DNA from: Dehalococcoidia bacterium
GTDB taxonomy: Bacteria; Chloroflexota; Dehalococcoidia; Lucifugimonadales; Lucifugimonadaceae
Assembly: GCA_029940375.1 (NCBI GenBank)
Contig: JAPYUX010000001.1
Location: forward strand, 95,641 to 159,640
DNA: 64,000 nt
Direction of reading: 5' to 3'
The translations under genes were made by a program, and so were the position numbers. The stretch's first letter is position 1, and each line of letters starts with the position of its first letter. The notes beneath the pieces are model-generated. The model saw only the letters and a list, made by a program, of their open reading frames with translations. It did not search any database and was not told the DNA's origin. Of this stretch, positions 47,235-58,001 are shown piece after piece.

Positions 47235-47963
47235 ATGAGTATTATACGATTAATAATTTTATTTTCATTTGTTTTCTTCTTTTTCTCATGTTCTCAAAGA
47301 TCAGAGATTTTTATGGTAGCAGCTTCAATGAATAATTTAATGAATGACATTCAATCGGAAAGCCCTCAATTTAAAGATATTCCGATTAGTTATGGAGGTT
47401 CAATTTCAATTGTAAGAAGAATTGAGAACAATAAGAGAGGAGTTGGAGCCGTGTTACTTTCTTCAGAAGAATCCTTTGATATTTTAGACAAACTAGGGTA
47501 TCTAGACAATGAATTATCTTATACTTTTGCTTCTAACTCTTTAGTTTTAATTGGGAAAACCAATATGAAAATACAAGCTACTAAAGATATAGAATCCATT
47601 GAGAAAAAAATTGTTATTGCAGATCCCAAAATTGCACCAGCTGGAATATATTCTCTTCAATCACTTGGATCTTTAAATCAAGAATTTCTTGATGAAAACG
47701 TTATATTTGCTGGAGATGTCAGTTCAGTAGTTGGGTCAGTTAAAAATAATATAAATTTTGTTGGGATAGTATATAAAACTGATGCAATATCACATAATCT
47801 CAAAGTTTTATTTGAATTTCCAACAAATTCACATGATAAAATTTTGTATAAACTTGGGGTATTAAATAATAATTCTGAGGATGGTATTTTGAAATATGTT
47901 GAATTCTTAAAATCAAGTTTTGTAAAACAGAAACTTGTTGATCATGGATATTTGGTTGAGTAA
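47235..47963 (+). CDS. modA: Molybdate/tungstate ABC transporter substrate-binding lipoprotein
   Basis: 242 residues. A hydrophobic leader ends in the lipobox-like FFFSC (Cys about residue 19). The mature part has the ModA start MVAASMNNLM, then YTFASNSLVLIGKT, IVIADPKIAPAGIYSLQSLG and NFVGIVYKTDA. Captures the oxyanion outside the cell and delivers it to ModB. It is directly followed by modB and modC, which supports the name. Confidence 0.88.
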   Translation: MSIIRLIILFSFVFFFFSCSQRSEIFMVAASMNNLMNDIQSESPQFKDIPISYGGSISIVRRIENNKRGVGAVLLSSEESFDILDKLGYLDNELSYTFASNSLVLIGKTNMKIQATKDIESIEKKIVIADPKIAPAGIYSLQSLGSLNQEFLDENVIFAGDVSSVVGSVKNNINFVGIVYKTDAISHNLKVLFEFPTNSHDKILYKLGVLNNNSEDGILKYVEFLKSSFVKQKLVDHGYLVE

Positions 47964-47965
47964 TT

Positions 47966-48589
47966 ATGGATATAATTAGTGCTCTCATAATCACTTTGAA
48001 AATTTCAGTAATCTCGACTCTTTTAAGTTTTGTTTTTTCCATATTTTTTTCTTTTTTATCTATGAGATTCAAATATTTAAGTTTCCCAATAAACATTATT
48101 GCAACCTTACCATTGGCTTTACCTCCTGTTCTTACTGGATACTTTCTAATATTTGTAAGTAGAGGTTATCTTTCTTTTCACTGGATGGGTGGAAGTATTG
48201 CATGTGCCATTATTGCTTTACCTCTGGTATATCGAACTATGTTGAATACGTTCTATGCAATTGATTTTTCTATTTTTAATACTGCAAGAATTTTTGGAGC
48301 TAATAAATTTCAAGCATTTTATTATGTAATATTTCCTAATATAAGAAATGGGATTTTTTCAGCTATATTTTTGGGATTCATGAGATCGATTTCTGAATTT
48401 GGAGCTAGTATGGTCATTGCAGGGAACATTTCTGGAGAAACACAAACTTTATCTTCTGCTATCTTCACAGCAATACAAATTGGGGATTCAAATAAGATTT
48501 TTTTACTTTCTTTTCTATCAATTCTCTTAGCAATTTTGACTATATTGACATTTTCAATAATAAATAAAAACAGGAGATTTATTTTTTGA
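47966..48589 (+). CDS. modB: Molybdate ABC transporter permease
   Basis: 207 residues and about five hydrophobic helices. The ATPase-contact loop reads ARIFGANKFQAFYYVIFPNI, then the ModB-typical MRSISEFGASMVIAGNI. It begins 2 bases after modA and overlaps modC by 4 bases (TTGA). Confidence 0.9.
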   Translation: MDIISALIITLKISVISTLLSFVFSIFFSFLSMRFKYLSFPINIIATLPLALPPVLTGYFLIFVSRGYLSFHWMGGSIACAIIALPLVYRTMLNTFYAIDFSIFNTARIFGANKFQAFYYVIFPNIRNGIFSAIFLGFMRSISEFGASMVIAGNISGETQTLSSAIFTAIQIGDSNKIFLLSFLSILLAILTILTFSIINKNRRFIF

Positions 48590-49560
48590 TTAAGGATTCT
48601 TTAAAATTCAATTTTACTACTCATTTAAATTCTTTTAAATTACAAGCTCAGTCAGAGTTTCAAAATGGAATAAATGCCTTATGGGGAAAATCTGGAAGTG
48701 GAAAAACTACATTTTTCAATTCTTTGTCAGGATTATTAAAGAAAATTGAAGGAGAAATCATTTTTAAAGATAAGAAATTTTTTTTCTCTGGAGAAAATTT
48801 AAATCTTAGCCCCGAAAATAGAAATTTAGCTTACGTTGAACAACAAAATATGCTTTTTAATAATATGAATGTGATAAAAAATATAGAATTCGGGTACAAA
48901 TTTTCTAAACAAATTAAAAAACAAATAACACCATCTGATGCTATAAGTTTATTTGATCTTAAAGAATATGAATTCTCATCAATTAATCAACTTTCTGGAG
49001 GACAACTTCAAAGAGTGGCTCTAGCTAGGGCCTTTGCATCCAATTCACCGTTGATGTTACTCGATGAACCTCTTAATGCTTTAGATTTAAGTTCTCGCAA
49101 AACAATAATGCAAACGATAAATGATTTAAATAAATCACTTGAAAATATGATAATAATGGTTACTCATTCTCCTTTGGAAGTTTTGAATTACGCTGATGCT
49201 ATTCTTCATGTCGATAATGGAAAAGCTGAAAAAAAACTTTCTAAATCTAATTTGTTGAATTATTTGTCAGATGAAGAAGTGATAAATGAAATTCATCAAA
49301 AGTCTTCAAAATTTTACGGAAATTTTTTTTCGTCTAAAAACGTTATTTTAGTTAGAAATTCATTCGATCAAATAAGCGAAGGTTTTGATTTTTCTGGAAA
49401 TATAAAATCAATAATAAAAAATGATGATAATTATTTAATCGAAATATTGAGCGAAAATAAATACTTTGTTAATATATCCATAGATTTATTTTCTAATTTG
49501 CATTTATCTCTTGAAGACAAAATATACTGCTTTGTTTATCAAAATTTAATATTAGAATAG
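48586..49560 (+). CDS. modC: Molybdate ABC transporter ATP-binding protein
   Basis: 324 residues: Walker A WGKSGSGKTTFF, Q-loop VEQQN, signature LSGGQLQRVALARAFA, Walker B LMLLDEPLNALD, H-loop VTHSPLEV. The C-terminal third is a TOBE/Mop-like beta domain. The start is TTG 48586, overlapping the modB stop. pyrF begins 4 bases after it. Confidence 0.93.
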   Translation: MIKDSLKFNFTTHLNSFKLQAQSEFQNGINALWGKSGSGKTTFFNSLSGLLKKIEGEIIFKDKKFFFSGENLNLSPENRNLAYVEQQNMLFNNMNVIKNIEFGYKFSKQIKKQITPSDAISLFDLKEYEFSSINQLSGGQLQRVALARAFASNSPLMLLDEPLNALDLSSRKTIMQTINDLNKSLENMIIMVTHSPLEVLNYADAILHVDNGKAEKKLSKSNLLNYLSDEEVINEIHQKSSKFYGNFFSSKNVILVRNSFDQISEGFDFSGNIKSIIKNDDNYLIEILSENKYFVNISIDLFSNLHLSLEDKIYCFVYQNLILE

Positions 49561-49564
49561 AAAT

Positions 49565-50377
49565 ATGAGTAATTTTAATAAAACTTTAAAAGAAAAAACT
49601 CTTAAACAAAAATCATTTCTAATTATTGGCCTCGATCCAGATCCCAAAAGAATGCCTGTTAAAGATATTTTTCAATTTAATAAAGAAATAATTGATAAAA
49701 CCTATGACATAGTCGTCGGTTATAAGCCACAGCTGGCTTTTTATGAAGCTCAAGGAATAGAAGGTATGCAAATGCTTGCTAAAACAATTGAATACATCAA
49801 AAATCTTCCAGAAAAAAAGTTAATCATTGGTGATTGCAAAAGATCAGATATTGACTCAACTTCTGAAGCATATGCGAAGGCAATGTTCGAATATTGGGAT
49901 TTTGATGCATGTACAATTGTTCCATATTTTGGAAGAGACGGTATTATACCTTTTTCGAATTATGTAAATAAAGGGGTTTTCATTGTTTGTAAATCCTCCA
50001 ATAATTCTGGAAAAGAAATACAAGATTTTTTTTCTGAAAAAGAAAATTTGAGTGTTTATCAAAAAGTAGCAAAAATAGCTAGTAATCTTAACATAAATAA
50101 TAATATTGGATTAGTAATGGGAGCAACTTACCCTGATCAACTTTCTATTATAAGAAAAGAACATCCTGATTTACCTTTTCTTATTCCAGGAATTGGACAT
50201 CAAAAAGGAGATTTAGAAAAAGTGATCAATAATTCAACTGGTGAAAACACATCTCCAGTGTTAATTAATTCTTCGAGAGGGATTATTTATGCTTCGAATG
50301 ATAAAGAAAAATATGGCATTTTCGCTCGTGAAAAAGCTTTAGAAACAAATAAAAAAATAAATGATATATATAATTAA
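49565..50377 (+). CDS. pyrF: Orotidine 5'-phosphate decarboxylase (type 2)
   Basis: A 270-residue PyrF of the longer type: IIGLDPDPKRMP, VVGYKPQLAFYEAQGIEGM, IIGDCKRSDIDSTSEAYA with the catalytic Lys (about residue 92) and aspartates, and PGIGHQKGD. It performs the last step of UMP synthesis. It is separated from the pyr-car operon by a methyltransferase and modABC; pyrD and pyrE are not in the window. Confidence 0.93.
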   Translation: MSNFNKTLKEKTLKQKSFLIIGLDPDPKRMPVKDIFQFNKEIIDKTYDIVVGYKPQLAFYEAQGIEGMQMLAKTIEYIKNLPEKKLIIGDCKRSDIDSTSEAYAKAMFEYWDFDACTIVPYFGRDGIIPFSNYVNKGVFIVCKSSNNSGKEIQDFFSEKENLSVYQKVAKIASNLNINNNIGLVMGATYPDQLSIIRKEHPDLPFLIPGIGHQKGDLEKVINNSTGENTSPVLINSSRGIIYASNDKEKYGIFAREKALETNKKINDIYN

Positions 50378-50433
50378 AATTTATTGACCTTGTGCTTTAA
50401 ATCATTATTCTAAATAAAAACTCTTAAGTAAAA

Positions 50434-50973
50434 ATGCAAAAATTATTTGTTGAAAGTCTAAAAATTAATAATGTTGGTCAAAGAGTAGTAATTTTAAAAC
50501 AAGAATCAGGATCAATGTATTTAGCAATATGGATTGCAACAGCTGAAGCAGATTCAATTGCTATAAGATTACAAAAACTTGATATTCCAAGACCATTGAC
50601 TCATGATTTACTTTGTAATTCAATCTCCAAACTTGATGGGAATATAAAAAAAGTAATCATTACTGACATAAAAAATGATACTTTTTATGCAAAAATTATC
50701 GTCAATCGATCAGGAAAAATAATCCAATTAGACTCTCGTCCATCTGATGCTATATCTGTAGCATTACAAGCTAATGTTCAGATTTATTGTGAAGATTCAG
50801 TGTTAGAAAAGGCTGGTTTTAAGAAAAAAGAAATCAATGATGATTTATCAAACGATAAAACTAACAAAAAAAAATCTAAAGAAATGAATTCCCGATTACC
50901 TTTAGGTGAGAAAGAGAAAGAATCTCTTTCTGTTTTTGAATCCTTCATTGACACATTAGACATAGATGAGTAA
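50434..50973 (+). CDS. Bifunctional nuclease family protein (BFN/DUF151)
   Basis: 179 residues. The conserved core has YLAIWIATAEADSIAIRLQ, RPLTHDLLCN, and SRPSDAISVALQANVQIY, as in thermophilic BFN proteins with RNase and DNase activity. A charged C-terminal tail follows. It overlaps the first ATP-synthase-associated gene by 8 bases, so it may be co-transcribed with the atp operon. Confidence 0.87.
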   Translation: MQKLFVESLKINNVGQRVVILKQESGSMYLAIWIATAEADSIAIRLQKLDIPRPLTHDLLCNSISKLDGNIKKVIITDIKNDTFYAKIIVNRSGKIIQLDSRPSDAISVALQANVQIYCEDSVLEKAGFKKKEINDDLSNDKTNKKKSKEMNSRLPLGEKEKESLSVFESFIDTLDIDE

Positions 50974-51217
50974 AAAAAAGATCCAAAAAAGCAACGAAAA
51001 TAACAATCAAGAATCTCTTAGTACCAATCTAATTCTTGCTGGGAAATATATAAGTTTGGGATGGATAATGGTCATCCCAATTATAGCATTCACTTTCGTA
51101 GGAAATTTAATTGATAAAAAATTTAATCTTCCTTATTTTTTGACCTTTATTGGTTTGATCATTGGTCTTTCAGTAGGTATTATTGGAACGGTCAGAATTT
51201 TAAAAATGAAAAATTAA
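50966..51217 (+). CDS. AtpZ/AtpI-like small membrane protein
   Basis: 83 residues: a charged N-terminus, then two hydrophobic helices (YISLGWIMVIPIIAFTFVG and the C-terminal LTFIGLIIGLSVGIIGTVRI) separated by NLIDKKFNLPYF. This is the pattern of AtpZ/AtpI proteins that precede atpB and aid F0 assembly or divalent-cation supply. Located at the head of the atp genes. Confidence 0.78.
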   Translation: MSKKKIQKSNENNNQESLSTNLILAGKYISLGWIMVIPIIAFTFVGNLIDKKFNLPYFLTFIGLIIGLSVGIIGTVRILKMKN

Positions 51218-51245
51218 TAAGGATTATTAAGGATTAATATTCTAA

Positions 51246-52520
51246 ATGTTTAATTCTAAATCAATAATTTTATCCGCTCTCGTTTTGATAATATTAGTCG
51301 TCTCAGTTTTAGGTGGAGCTTTGGGTGCAAGTTTTGGATTTGGATTTTTAAGTGGTCCTCTTCCTTTTATATCTATCGCTGCAGAGACTATTTTTAAACC
51401 CTTTGGATATGAATTGAAAAACTCTACTGTTATGCTCTGGATGTCTATGATTGTTTTGATAGTTCTATCTTGGTTAGCAACAAGGAAATTACAGGAAGTC
51501 CCCTCAAAATTACAAAATATATTTGAATTGATCATTCAATTTTTTATGGATACGGCAAGAGAAGCTGGAGGAGATAAAGCTAAAAGATTTCTTCCTGTTG
51601 TTATAACAATTTTTTTCGCAGTTTTAGCTTTTAATTGGTTGGGAATTTTACCAGGAGTTGGATCGATCGGAAAAATCGAAACAATTGATGAATGGGTTTC
51701 TCATCATTCGCACTCAGGACATTGCTCAAAAGTGGAAGTAGGGCATTCGAGTAAAACTGAAGTTAATGCAAATAAAGAAATATTATCTAAATTATGTGTA
51801 CTTGAAGAAGAATCTTCCCATGGCTTTGTAGTTTTCGATAGTTATGAAGGTTCTTTTCTTTCGAAAATTAATATTATGCCAATTGGAAGAGGAGAATCAT
51901 CTAGAGCTCCTTTGAGTTCTATCGGTAATTATGAAATTGAAGAAATTGAGCAGATTAGAAAAAAAATACTCAATGGTGAAGATCCTAATAATTTAGAAGA
52001 ATGGAAAAAAATTAAAACAAATATTTCTATAGGAAGAGTATCTGAGTTATATGAGAGTAAAAATGGTACGGTTAGTCCTTCAGAATATATTGGCAAGAAA
52101 ACGGGAGAACTTATACCATTTTTTAGAGGTGCCTCAACAGATGTAAACACTACTTTGGCTATCGCTATTTTTGCGATGATTTCTATTCAATATTGGGGAT
52201 TTTCATCATTGGGGTTCAAAGGTTATAGTGGGAAATTTATAAATTTATCACATGGACCAATTAATGCATTTGTGGGGATACTGGAATTGTTTGGAGAGCT
52301 GGCAAAAACTATTAGTTTTACTTTTAGACTTTTTGGTAATATGTTTGCCGGTGAGATAGTTCTTATATCAATGGGTTTTTTACTTCCAATGATAGGAATG
52401 ATTCCATTTATGGGCCTTGAGTTATTCGTTGGAGTGATACAAGCGTTAATTTTTTCAATGTTGACATTAGTTTTTGGTGTAATGGCAGCAACATCTCATT
52501 CTGAACATGATGAACATTAA
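51246..52520 (+). CDS. atpB: ATP synthase F0 subunit a, with a long insertion
   Basis: 424 residues, much longer than the usual 230-300. The C-terminal core is normal: FRLFGNMFAGEIVL contains the essential proton-path arginine (Arg361), and the end has FVGVIQALIFSMLT. Between the helix ending NWLGILPGVGSIG (about residue 141) and PFFRGASTDVNTTLAI (about 289) lies an insertion of roughly 147 residues rich in His, Ser, Glu and Lys and starting with HHSHSGHC. By family topology this loop faces away from the cytoplasm. Start ATG 51246; subunit c follows after 39 bases. Confidence 0.92.
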   Translation: MFNSKSIILSALVLIILVVSVLGGALGASFGFGFLSGPLPFISIAAETIFKPFGYELKNSTVMLWMSMIVLIVLSWLATRKLQEVPSKLQNIFELIIQFFMDTAREAGGDKAKRFLPVVITIFFAVLAFNWLGILPGVGSIGKIETIDEWVSHHSHSGHCSKVEVGHSSKTEVNANKEILSKLCVLEEESSHGFVVFDSYEGSFLSKINIMPIGRGESSRAPLSSIGNYEIEEIEQIRKKILNGEDPNNLEEWKKIKTNISIGRVSELYESKNGTVSPSEYIGKKTGELIPFFRGASTDVNTTLAIAIFAMISIQYWGFSSLGFKGYSGKFINLSHGPINAFVGILELFGELAKTISFTFRLFGNMFAGEIVLISMGFLLPMIGMIPFMGLELFVGVIQALIFSMLTLVFGVMAATSHSEHDEH

Positions 52521-52559
52521 AATAAATAAATAATAATATAAAAAAGAAGGGAGAAAACA

Positions 52560-52787
52560 ATGGCAAGTGAATGGATACCAATGGGAGCAGGTTTATCAAT
52601 GGGGTTGGGAGCGATTGGTTCGGGAATAGGTATTGGAATGTTAGCTAATGGCGCATTGCAATCTTTGGGAAGAAATCCTGAAGCAAGAGGTCCGATACAA
52701 CAAAATATGATATTAGCGATTGCTTTTACTGAAGCAATAGCAATATATTCTCTTGTTGTGGCCATATTGATACTATTTGTTTTGTAA
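52560..52787 (+). CDS. atpE: ATP synthase F0 subunit c
   Basis: A 75-residue two-helix proteolipid: GSGIGIGMLANGALQSLGRN is the helix-loop, and the second helix carries the ion-binding Glu58 in FTEAIAIYSLV. The residue after Glu is Ala, lacking the Ser/Thr-type pattern expected of Na+-coupled rings, so protons are the likely coupling ion. A strong GGGAG precedes the ATG. Confidence 0.96.
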   Translation: MASEWIPMGAGLSMGLGAIGSGIGIGMLANGALQSLGRNPEARGPIQQNMILAIAFTEAIAIYSLVVAILILFVL

Positions 52788-52790
52788 AAC

Positions 52791-52821
52791 TTTTCTCAGC
52801 TATTATTTATAGCTGAGAAAA
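52791..52821 (+). promoter_or_regulatory. 13-bp intergenic hairpin between atpE and atpF
   Basis: TTTTCTCAGCTAT (52791-52803), 5-base loop, ATAGCTGAGAAAA (52809-52821): a perfect stem just after the atpE stop and before the atpF Shine-Dalgarno. There is no T-tract after it on the plus strand, so it is unlikely to be a terminator. An mRNA-stability or processing element that raises the level of subunit c, needed in many copies, is a reasonable guess. Confidence 0.6.
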
Positions 52822-52839
52822 TAATTTAGGAGAAAAAAT

Positions 52840-53340
52840 ATGGATGCATTAGGAATTAATCTTTCTGGTTTAATAACTCAGTTAGTAAGTTTTATTATTT
52901 TGTTCCTTATATTGAAAAAAGTTCTTTTCGGGCCAATAAATAAGATTCTTCAAACTAGAGCAAAAAAAATTCAAGAAAGTTTGGAAATGGCGGAAAATGT
53001 AAAGCAAGAAGCTACTGAATCTGCAGAAAAACTGGAAGCTGAAATTAATATAGCTAGACAGGAAGGACAAAAATTGATTGGTGATGCTCGAGATGCTGCA
53101 GAAAAATATAAACAACAAGAAATACTTAGAACAACTTCTGAATCTGAAGAGATGATAAAAAAAGCTAACAAATCTATAGAAAAAGAAAGAGATTTAGCTA
53201 TACAAAGTGTGAGAAAAGAATTTTCATCTTTAGTTATTTCAGCTGCTTCTAAAGTAGTCGAAAAAACCATAGATCAGAAAGATCATAAAGAGATTTTGGA
53301 TAAAGCTATAGATGATGAAATAGGAAAAGTGAAGAAATAA
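52840..53340 (+). CDS. atpF: ATP synthase F0 subunit b
   Basis: 166 residues: one N-terminal membrane helix (LSGLITQLVSFIILFLIL) and a long charged alpha-helical stalk with ARKIA-like heptads (KQEATESAEKLEAEINIARQ). The stalk holds F1 against subunit a. AGGAG lies upstream; delta follows after 2 bases. Confidence 0.94.
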   Translation: MDALGINLSGLITQLVSFIILFLILKKVLFGPINKILQTRAKKIQESLEMAENVKQEATESAEKLEAEINIARQEGQKLIGDARDAAEKYKQQEILRTTSESEEMIKKANKSIEKERDLAIQSVRKEFSSLVISAASKVVEKTIDQKDHKEILDKAIDDEIGKVKK

Positions 53341-53342
53341 TT

Positions 53343-53885
53343 ATGGCAACCTCGATAGTAAAAAGATACGCTAAAGCAATAGTGGAACTAGCAATGGAAA
53401 ATAACAATTCTTCTACTTGGCTAAATAACTTTGATGATGCTCATACATTTTTAAGTAATCGTGATCTATTTTCTTTTCTCACTTCCCCGCAGGTCTCTCG
53501 AATAGAAAAATTCAAATCAATTGATACATTGATGAAAGAATATGATAAATTATTTAAGAACTTTCTTAAGGTATTAATCTCACGAAATCAAATTAATCTA
53601 TTCCAAAATATCAAGGAAGATTTTATACGTCAATTTCAAAGTTCTACAGGAAAAATTTCTGCAATAATAACTTCCGCAGTAAAAATATCTGACTCTCAAA
53701 AGGAGTCGATAATACATAATATTTGTAAAATTTTTGACGTAAATGAAGTAGATGTTCAAGAAAAAATAGATCAGAAAATATTAGGTGGATTGATAATCAA
53801 TGTTGGAGATACAGTAATTGATATTTCAACAGGTAACAAATTGGAAAATTTAAAAAAACATTTATTAAAAACTAGTACATCATAA
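53343..53885 (+). CDS. atpH: ATP synthase F1 subunit delta
   Basis: 180 residues with the delta/OSCP pattern: N-terminal SIVKRYAKAIVELAMENN and the C-terminal GGLIINVGDTVIDISTGNKL. Links the b stalk to the alpha subunits. Confidence 0.94.
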   Translation: MATSIVKRYAKAIVELAMENNNSSTWLNNFDDAHTFLSNRDLFSFLTSPQVSRIEKFKSIDTLMKEYDKLFKNFLKVLISRNQINLFQNIKEDFIRQFQSSTGKISAIITSAVKISDSQKESIIHNICKIFDVNEVDVQEKIDQKILGGLIINVGDTVIDISTGNKLENLKKHLLKTSTS

Positions 53886-53903
53886 CGAAAATGGAGAAAT
53901 GAT

Positions 53904-55415
53904 ATGTCCCCAAATAGTCAAGATATAGCATCAATAATTAAAAGACAAATTGAAGAATTTGGCGGTGACTTTACAATGGTCGATTTAGGAACTGTTATTG
54001 AGGCTGGAGATGGTGTGGTAAGGATACATGGTCTTGCAGGAGTCAAAGTTAATGAATTATTACAATTCCCTAATGATATTATAGGATTGGCACTTAATCT
54101 TGAAGAAGATTCTGTTGGAGCAGTCATATTAGGTGATTATTTGTCGATAAAAGAAGGAGATGAAGTACGCTCTACTGGTAGAATAGTTGAGGTTCCTGTT
54201 GGAGATAATTTATTGGGAAGAGTTGTAGATCCTTTAGGCAGACCCTTAGATGGTAAAGGAGATATTTCTACTAAAGAATCATTTCCAGTTGAAAAAATTG
54301 CTCCAGGTGTAGTTGAAAGACAATCTGTAGATCAACCAGTGCAATTTGGATTAAAAATTGTAGATGCAATGGTGCCAGTTGGAAGAGGGCAAAGAGAATT
54401 AGTTATAGGGGATAGAACTACTGGCAAAACTTCACTTTGTGTTGATGCTCTCATAAATCAAAAAAATTCAGATATTATAGGTATTTATGTTGCAATAGGG
54501 CAAAAAGCATCTAAAGTTGCATCAGTTGTAAGTCGAATTGAAGAACAAGGTGCATTGGATAATACTATTATAGTAACTGCAAATGCTTCTGATTCAGCAG
54601 CATTACAATATTTGGCCCCTTATGCAGGAGTTACCATGGCTGAATTTTTTATGGCGCAAGGAAAAGATGTTTTAATTGTTTATGATGATTTAAGTAAACA
54701 TGCATGGGCATACCGTCAAATGTCTTTATTATTAAGAAGACCTCCAGGTAGAGAAGCCTATCCAGGAGATGTCTTTTATTTACATTCCAGACTATTAGAG
54801 AGAGCAGCCAGATTAAATGAAAAGTATGGTGGAGGTTCTATTACTGCTCTTCCTATTATTGAGACTCAAGCTGGAGATGTATCAGGTTATATCCCCACAA
54901 ATGTAATTTCAATAACTGATGGACAACTTTATTTAGAACCAGATTTGTTCAACTCAGGCATAAGACCTGCCGTCAATGCAGGATTATCTGTTACTCGAGT
55001 TGGTTCATCTGCTCAAAGAAAAGCTATGAAGACAGTTTCTGGATCTCTAAAAGGTGAAATGGCTCAATATTCTTCATTACAAACCTTTGCACAATTTGGA
55101 ACAGATGATCTTGATGCAATTACTCGTCAACAATTAGCTAGGGGTGAAAGATTGACTGAATTGTTGAAACAAAATGAAAATCAACCTCTCTCTTTTGAAA
55201 ATCAAGTTTCAATTTTTTATGTTGCAAATCAAGGAGATTTAGACGATATTAATATTGAAAGAATATCTGAATTTGAAACAGGATGGTATGATTTCATAGC
55301 TGCTAATATTCCTGATGTCATGAAAGACATTTCGGAATCAGGAGAACTATCAGATGACTCCATGAAAAAAATGGACGGAGCTATAAAGACGTATAAAGGG
55401 ACATTTGGAAATTAA
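53904..55415 (+). CDS. atpA: ATP synthase F1 subunit alpha
   Basis: 503 residues: GDRTTGKTS (P-loop near residue 169), the [20 protein letters not shown] segment, and [20 protein letters not shown] typical of alpha. It forms the noncatalytic nucleotide sites of F1. Confidence 0.97.
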   Translation: MSPNSQDIASIIKRQIEEFGGDFTMVDLGTVIEAGDGVVRIHGLAGVKVNELLQFPNDIIGLALNLEEDSVGAVILGDYLSIKEGDEVRSTGRIVEVPVGDNLLGRVVDPLGRPLDGKGDISTKESFPVEKIAPGVVERQSVDQPVQFGLKIVDAMVPVGRGQRELVIGDRTTGKTSLCVDALINQKNSDIIGIYVAIGQKASKVASVVSRIEEQGALDNTIIVTANASDSAALQYLAPYAGVTMAEFFMAQGKDVLIVYDDLSKHAWAYRQMSLLLRRPPGREAYPGDVFYLHSRLLERAARLNEKYGGGSITALPIIETQAGDVSGYIPTNVISITDGQLYLEPDLFNSGIRPAVNAGLSVTRVGSSAQRKAMKTVSGSLKGEMAQYSSLQTFAQFGTDDLDAITRQQLARGERLTELLKQNENQPLSFENQVSIFYVANQGDLDDINIERISEFETGWYDFIAANIPDVMKDISESGELSDDSMKKMDGAIKTYKGTFGN

Positions 55416-55420
55416 TTATT

Positions 55421-56284
55421 ATGCCAAGTACTAAGGAATTAAGAGCAAGAATAAGATCAGTTACCAACACTGCAAAAGTTACGGGTGCAATGCAATTGAT
55501 AGCAGCTTCAAAAATGCGTAGAGCTCAAGAACAAGTAAGTAAAGGTAAAGAATATTCTAAAACCCTTGATAAACTACTTTCTACATTATCTAGTTCTGTG
55601 GATTCAACTGAGGTAAATATTCCTTTATTAGAAAAAAGAGAGATAAAAAATAAATTATTGATTATGATTACTCCAGAAAGAGGATTAGCTGGGGCTTTAA
55701 TAGGAAATATAAACAGGAAAGTAATAAGTAGTATTATTAATTCAAAGGAACCGTATAAAGTTTTGTCTATAGGTAAAAAAGGATCAAGATTCCTGGCTTC
55801 TAGAGGATTTGAAATAATTGATCAAATTGTCATTAATGACAGACCAGAATTAAGTGACACTTTAAATGTATCAGAATTAACAATTGATGGTTTCATAAAA
55901 GGAAATTGGGATCAAGTAGATATAGCATTTAGTGAGTATATAAATACAACTTCTCAAAAACCAACAGTAAGAACAATTTTACCAATTACTAGAGATGAAG
56001 AATCAGATGTTAATTCAAATGTTGATTATATTTATGAACCTTCTCCTCAAGAAGTTTTAAAAGAAATCACCCCAAAGTATATTCGGTCTCAAATATTCCA
56101 ATCTGTTTTAGAAGCTTTTGCTAGTGAGCATTCAGCGAGAATGGTTGCTATGCAAAATGCAACAGATAATGCAAATGAACTTATTGATATTTTAACTTTG
56201 GATCTCAATAAAGCAAGACAAGAAACAATAACTGCAGAATTATTAGATTTAATTGGAGGTATTTCTGCATTAGAAGAAAGATAA
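55421..56284 (+). CDS. atpG: ATP synthase F1 subunit gamma
   Basis: 287 residues: N-terminal RIRSVTNTAKVTGAMQLIAA and the C-terminal ATDNANELIDILTLDLNKAR, then RQETITAELLDLIGGISAL, the two coiled-coil helices of the rotor, around the central Rossmann-like part with TPERGLAGAL. Confidence 0.96.
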   Translation: MPSTKELRARIRSVTNTAKVTGAMQLIAASKMRRAQEQVSKGKEYSKTLDKLLSTLSSSVDSTEVNIPLLEKREIKNKLLIMITPERGLAGALIGNINRKVISSIINSKEPYKVLSIGKKGSRFLASRGFEIIDQIVINDRPELSDTLNVSELTIDGFIKGNWDQVDIAFSEYINTTSQKPTVRTILPITRDEESDVNSNVDYIYEPSPQEVLKEITPKYIRSQIFQSVLEAFASEHSARMVAMQNATDNANELIDILTLDLNKARQETITAELLDLIGGISALEER

Positions 56285-57715
<1,431 letters not shown>

Positions 57716-57723
57716 GTATAAAT

Positions 57724-57981
57724 ATGACAAATGATTTATTAGTAAATATTGTTTCACCTTCTGGAAGTATTTTTTCAGGTACCGCAAGTGGCGTCATTGC
57801 CCCAGGAAGTATAGGAGAGATGACTTTATTGCCAAAACACGCTCCACTTTTATCTTCTCTTGCGCCAGGGAAGATAACATTAATGGGGACGAACAATACA
57901 AAATCTGTATTTGAAATCAATTCAGGGTTTTTGGAAATATCTAATGACAAATTAACTATACTTGTAGAAGATGTTTTATAG
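57724..57981 (+). CDS. atpC: ATP synthase F1 subunit epsilon, short form
   Basis: 85 residues comprising only the N-terminal beta-sandwich (LVNIVSPSGSIFSGTASGVI, GEMTLLPKHAPLLSSLAPG, FEINSGFLEISNDKLTILVE). The C-terminal two-helix domain that in other bacteria binds ATP and brakes hydrolysis is absent. The reading frame closes with TAG and no helical continuation is seen in the other frames. Last atp gene. Confidence 0.9.
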   Translation: MTNDLLVNIVSPSGSIFSGTASGVIAPGSIGEMTLLPKHAPLLSSLAPGKITLMGTNNTKSVFEINSGFLEISNDKLTILVEDVL

Positions 57982-58001
57982 TATAGTTTGGAAAAAAACT
58001 T

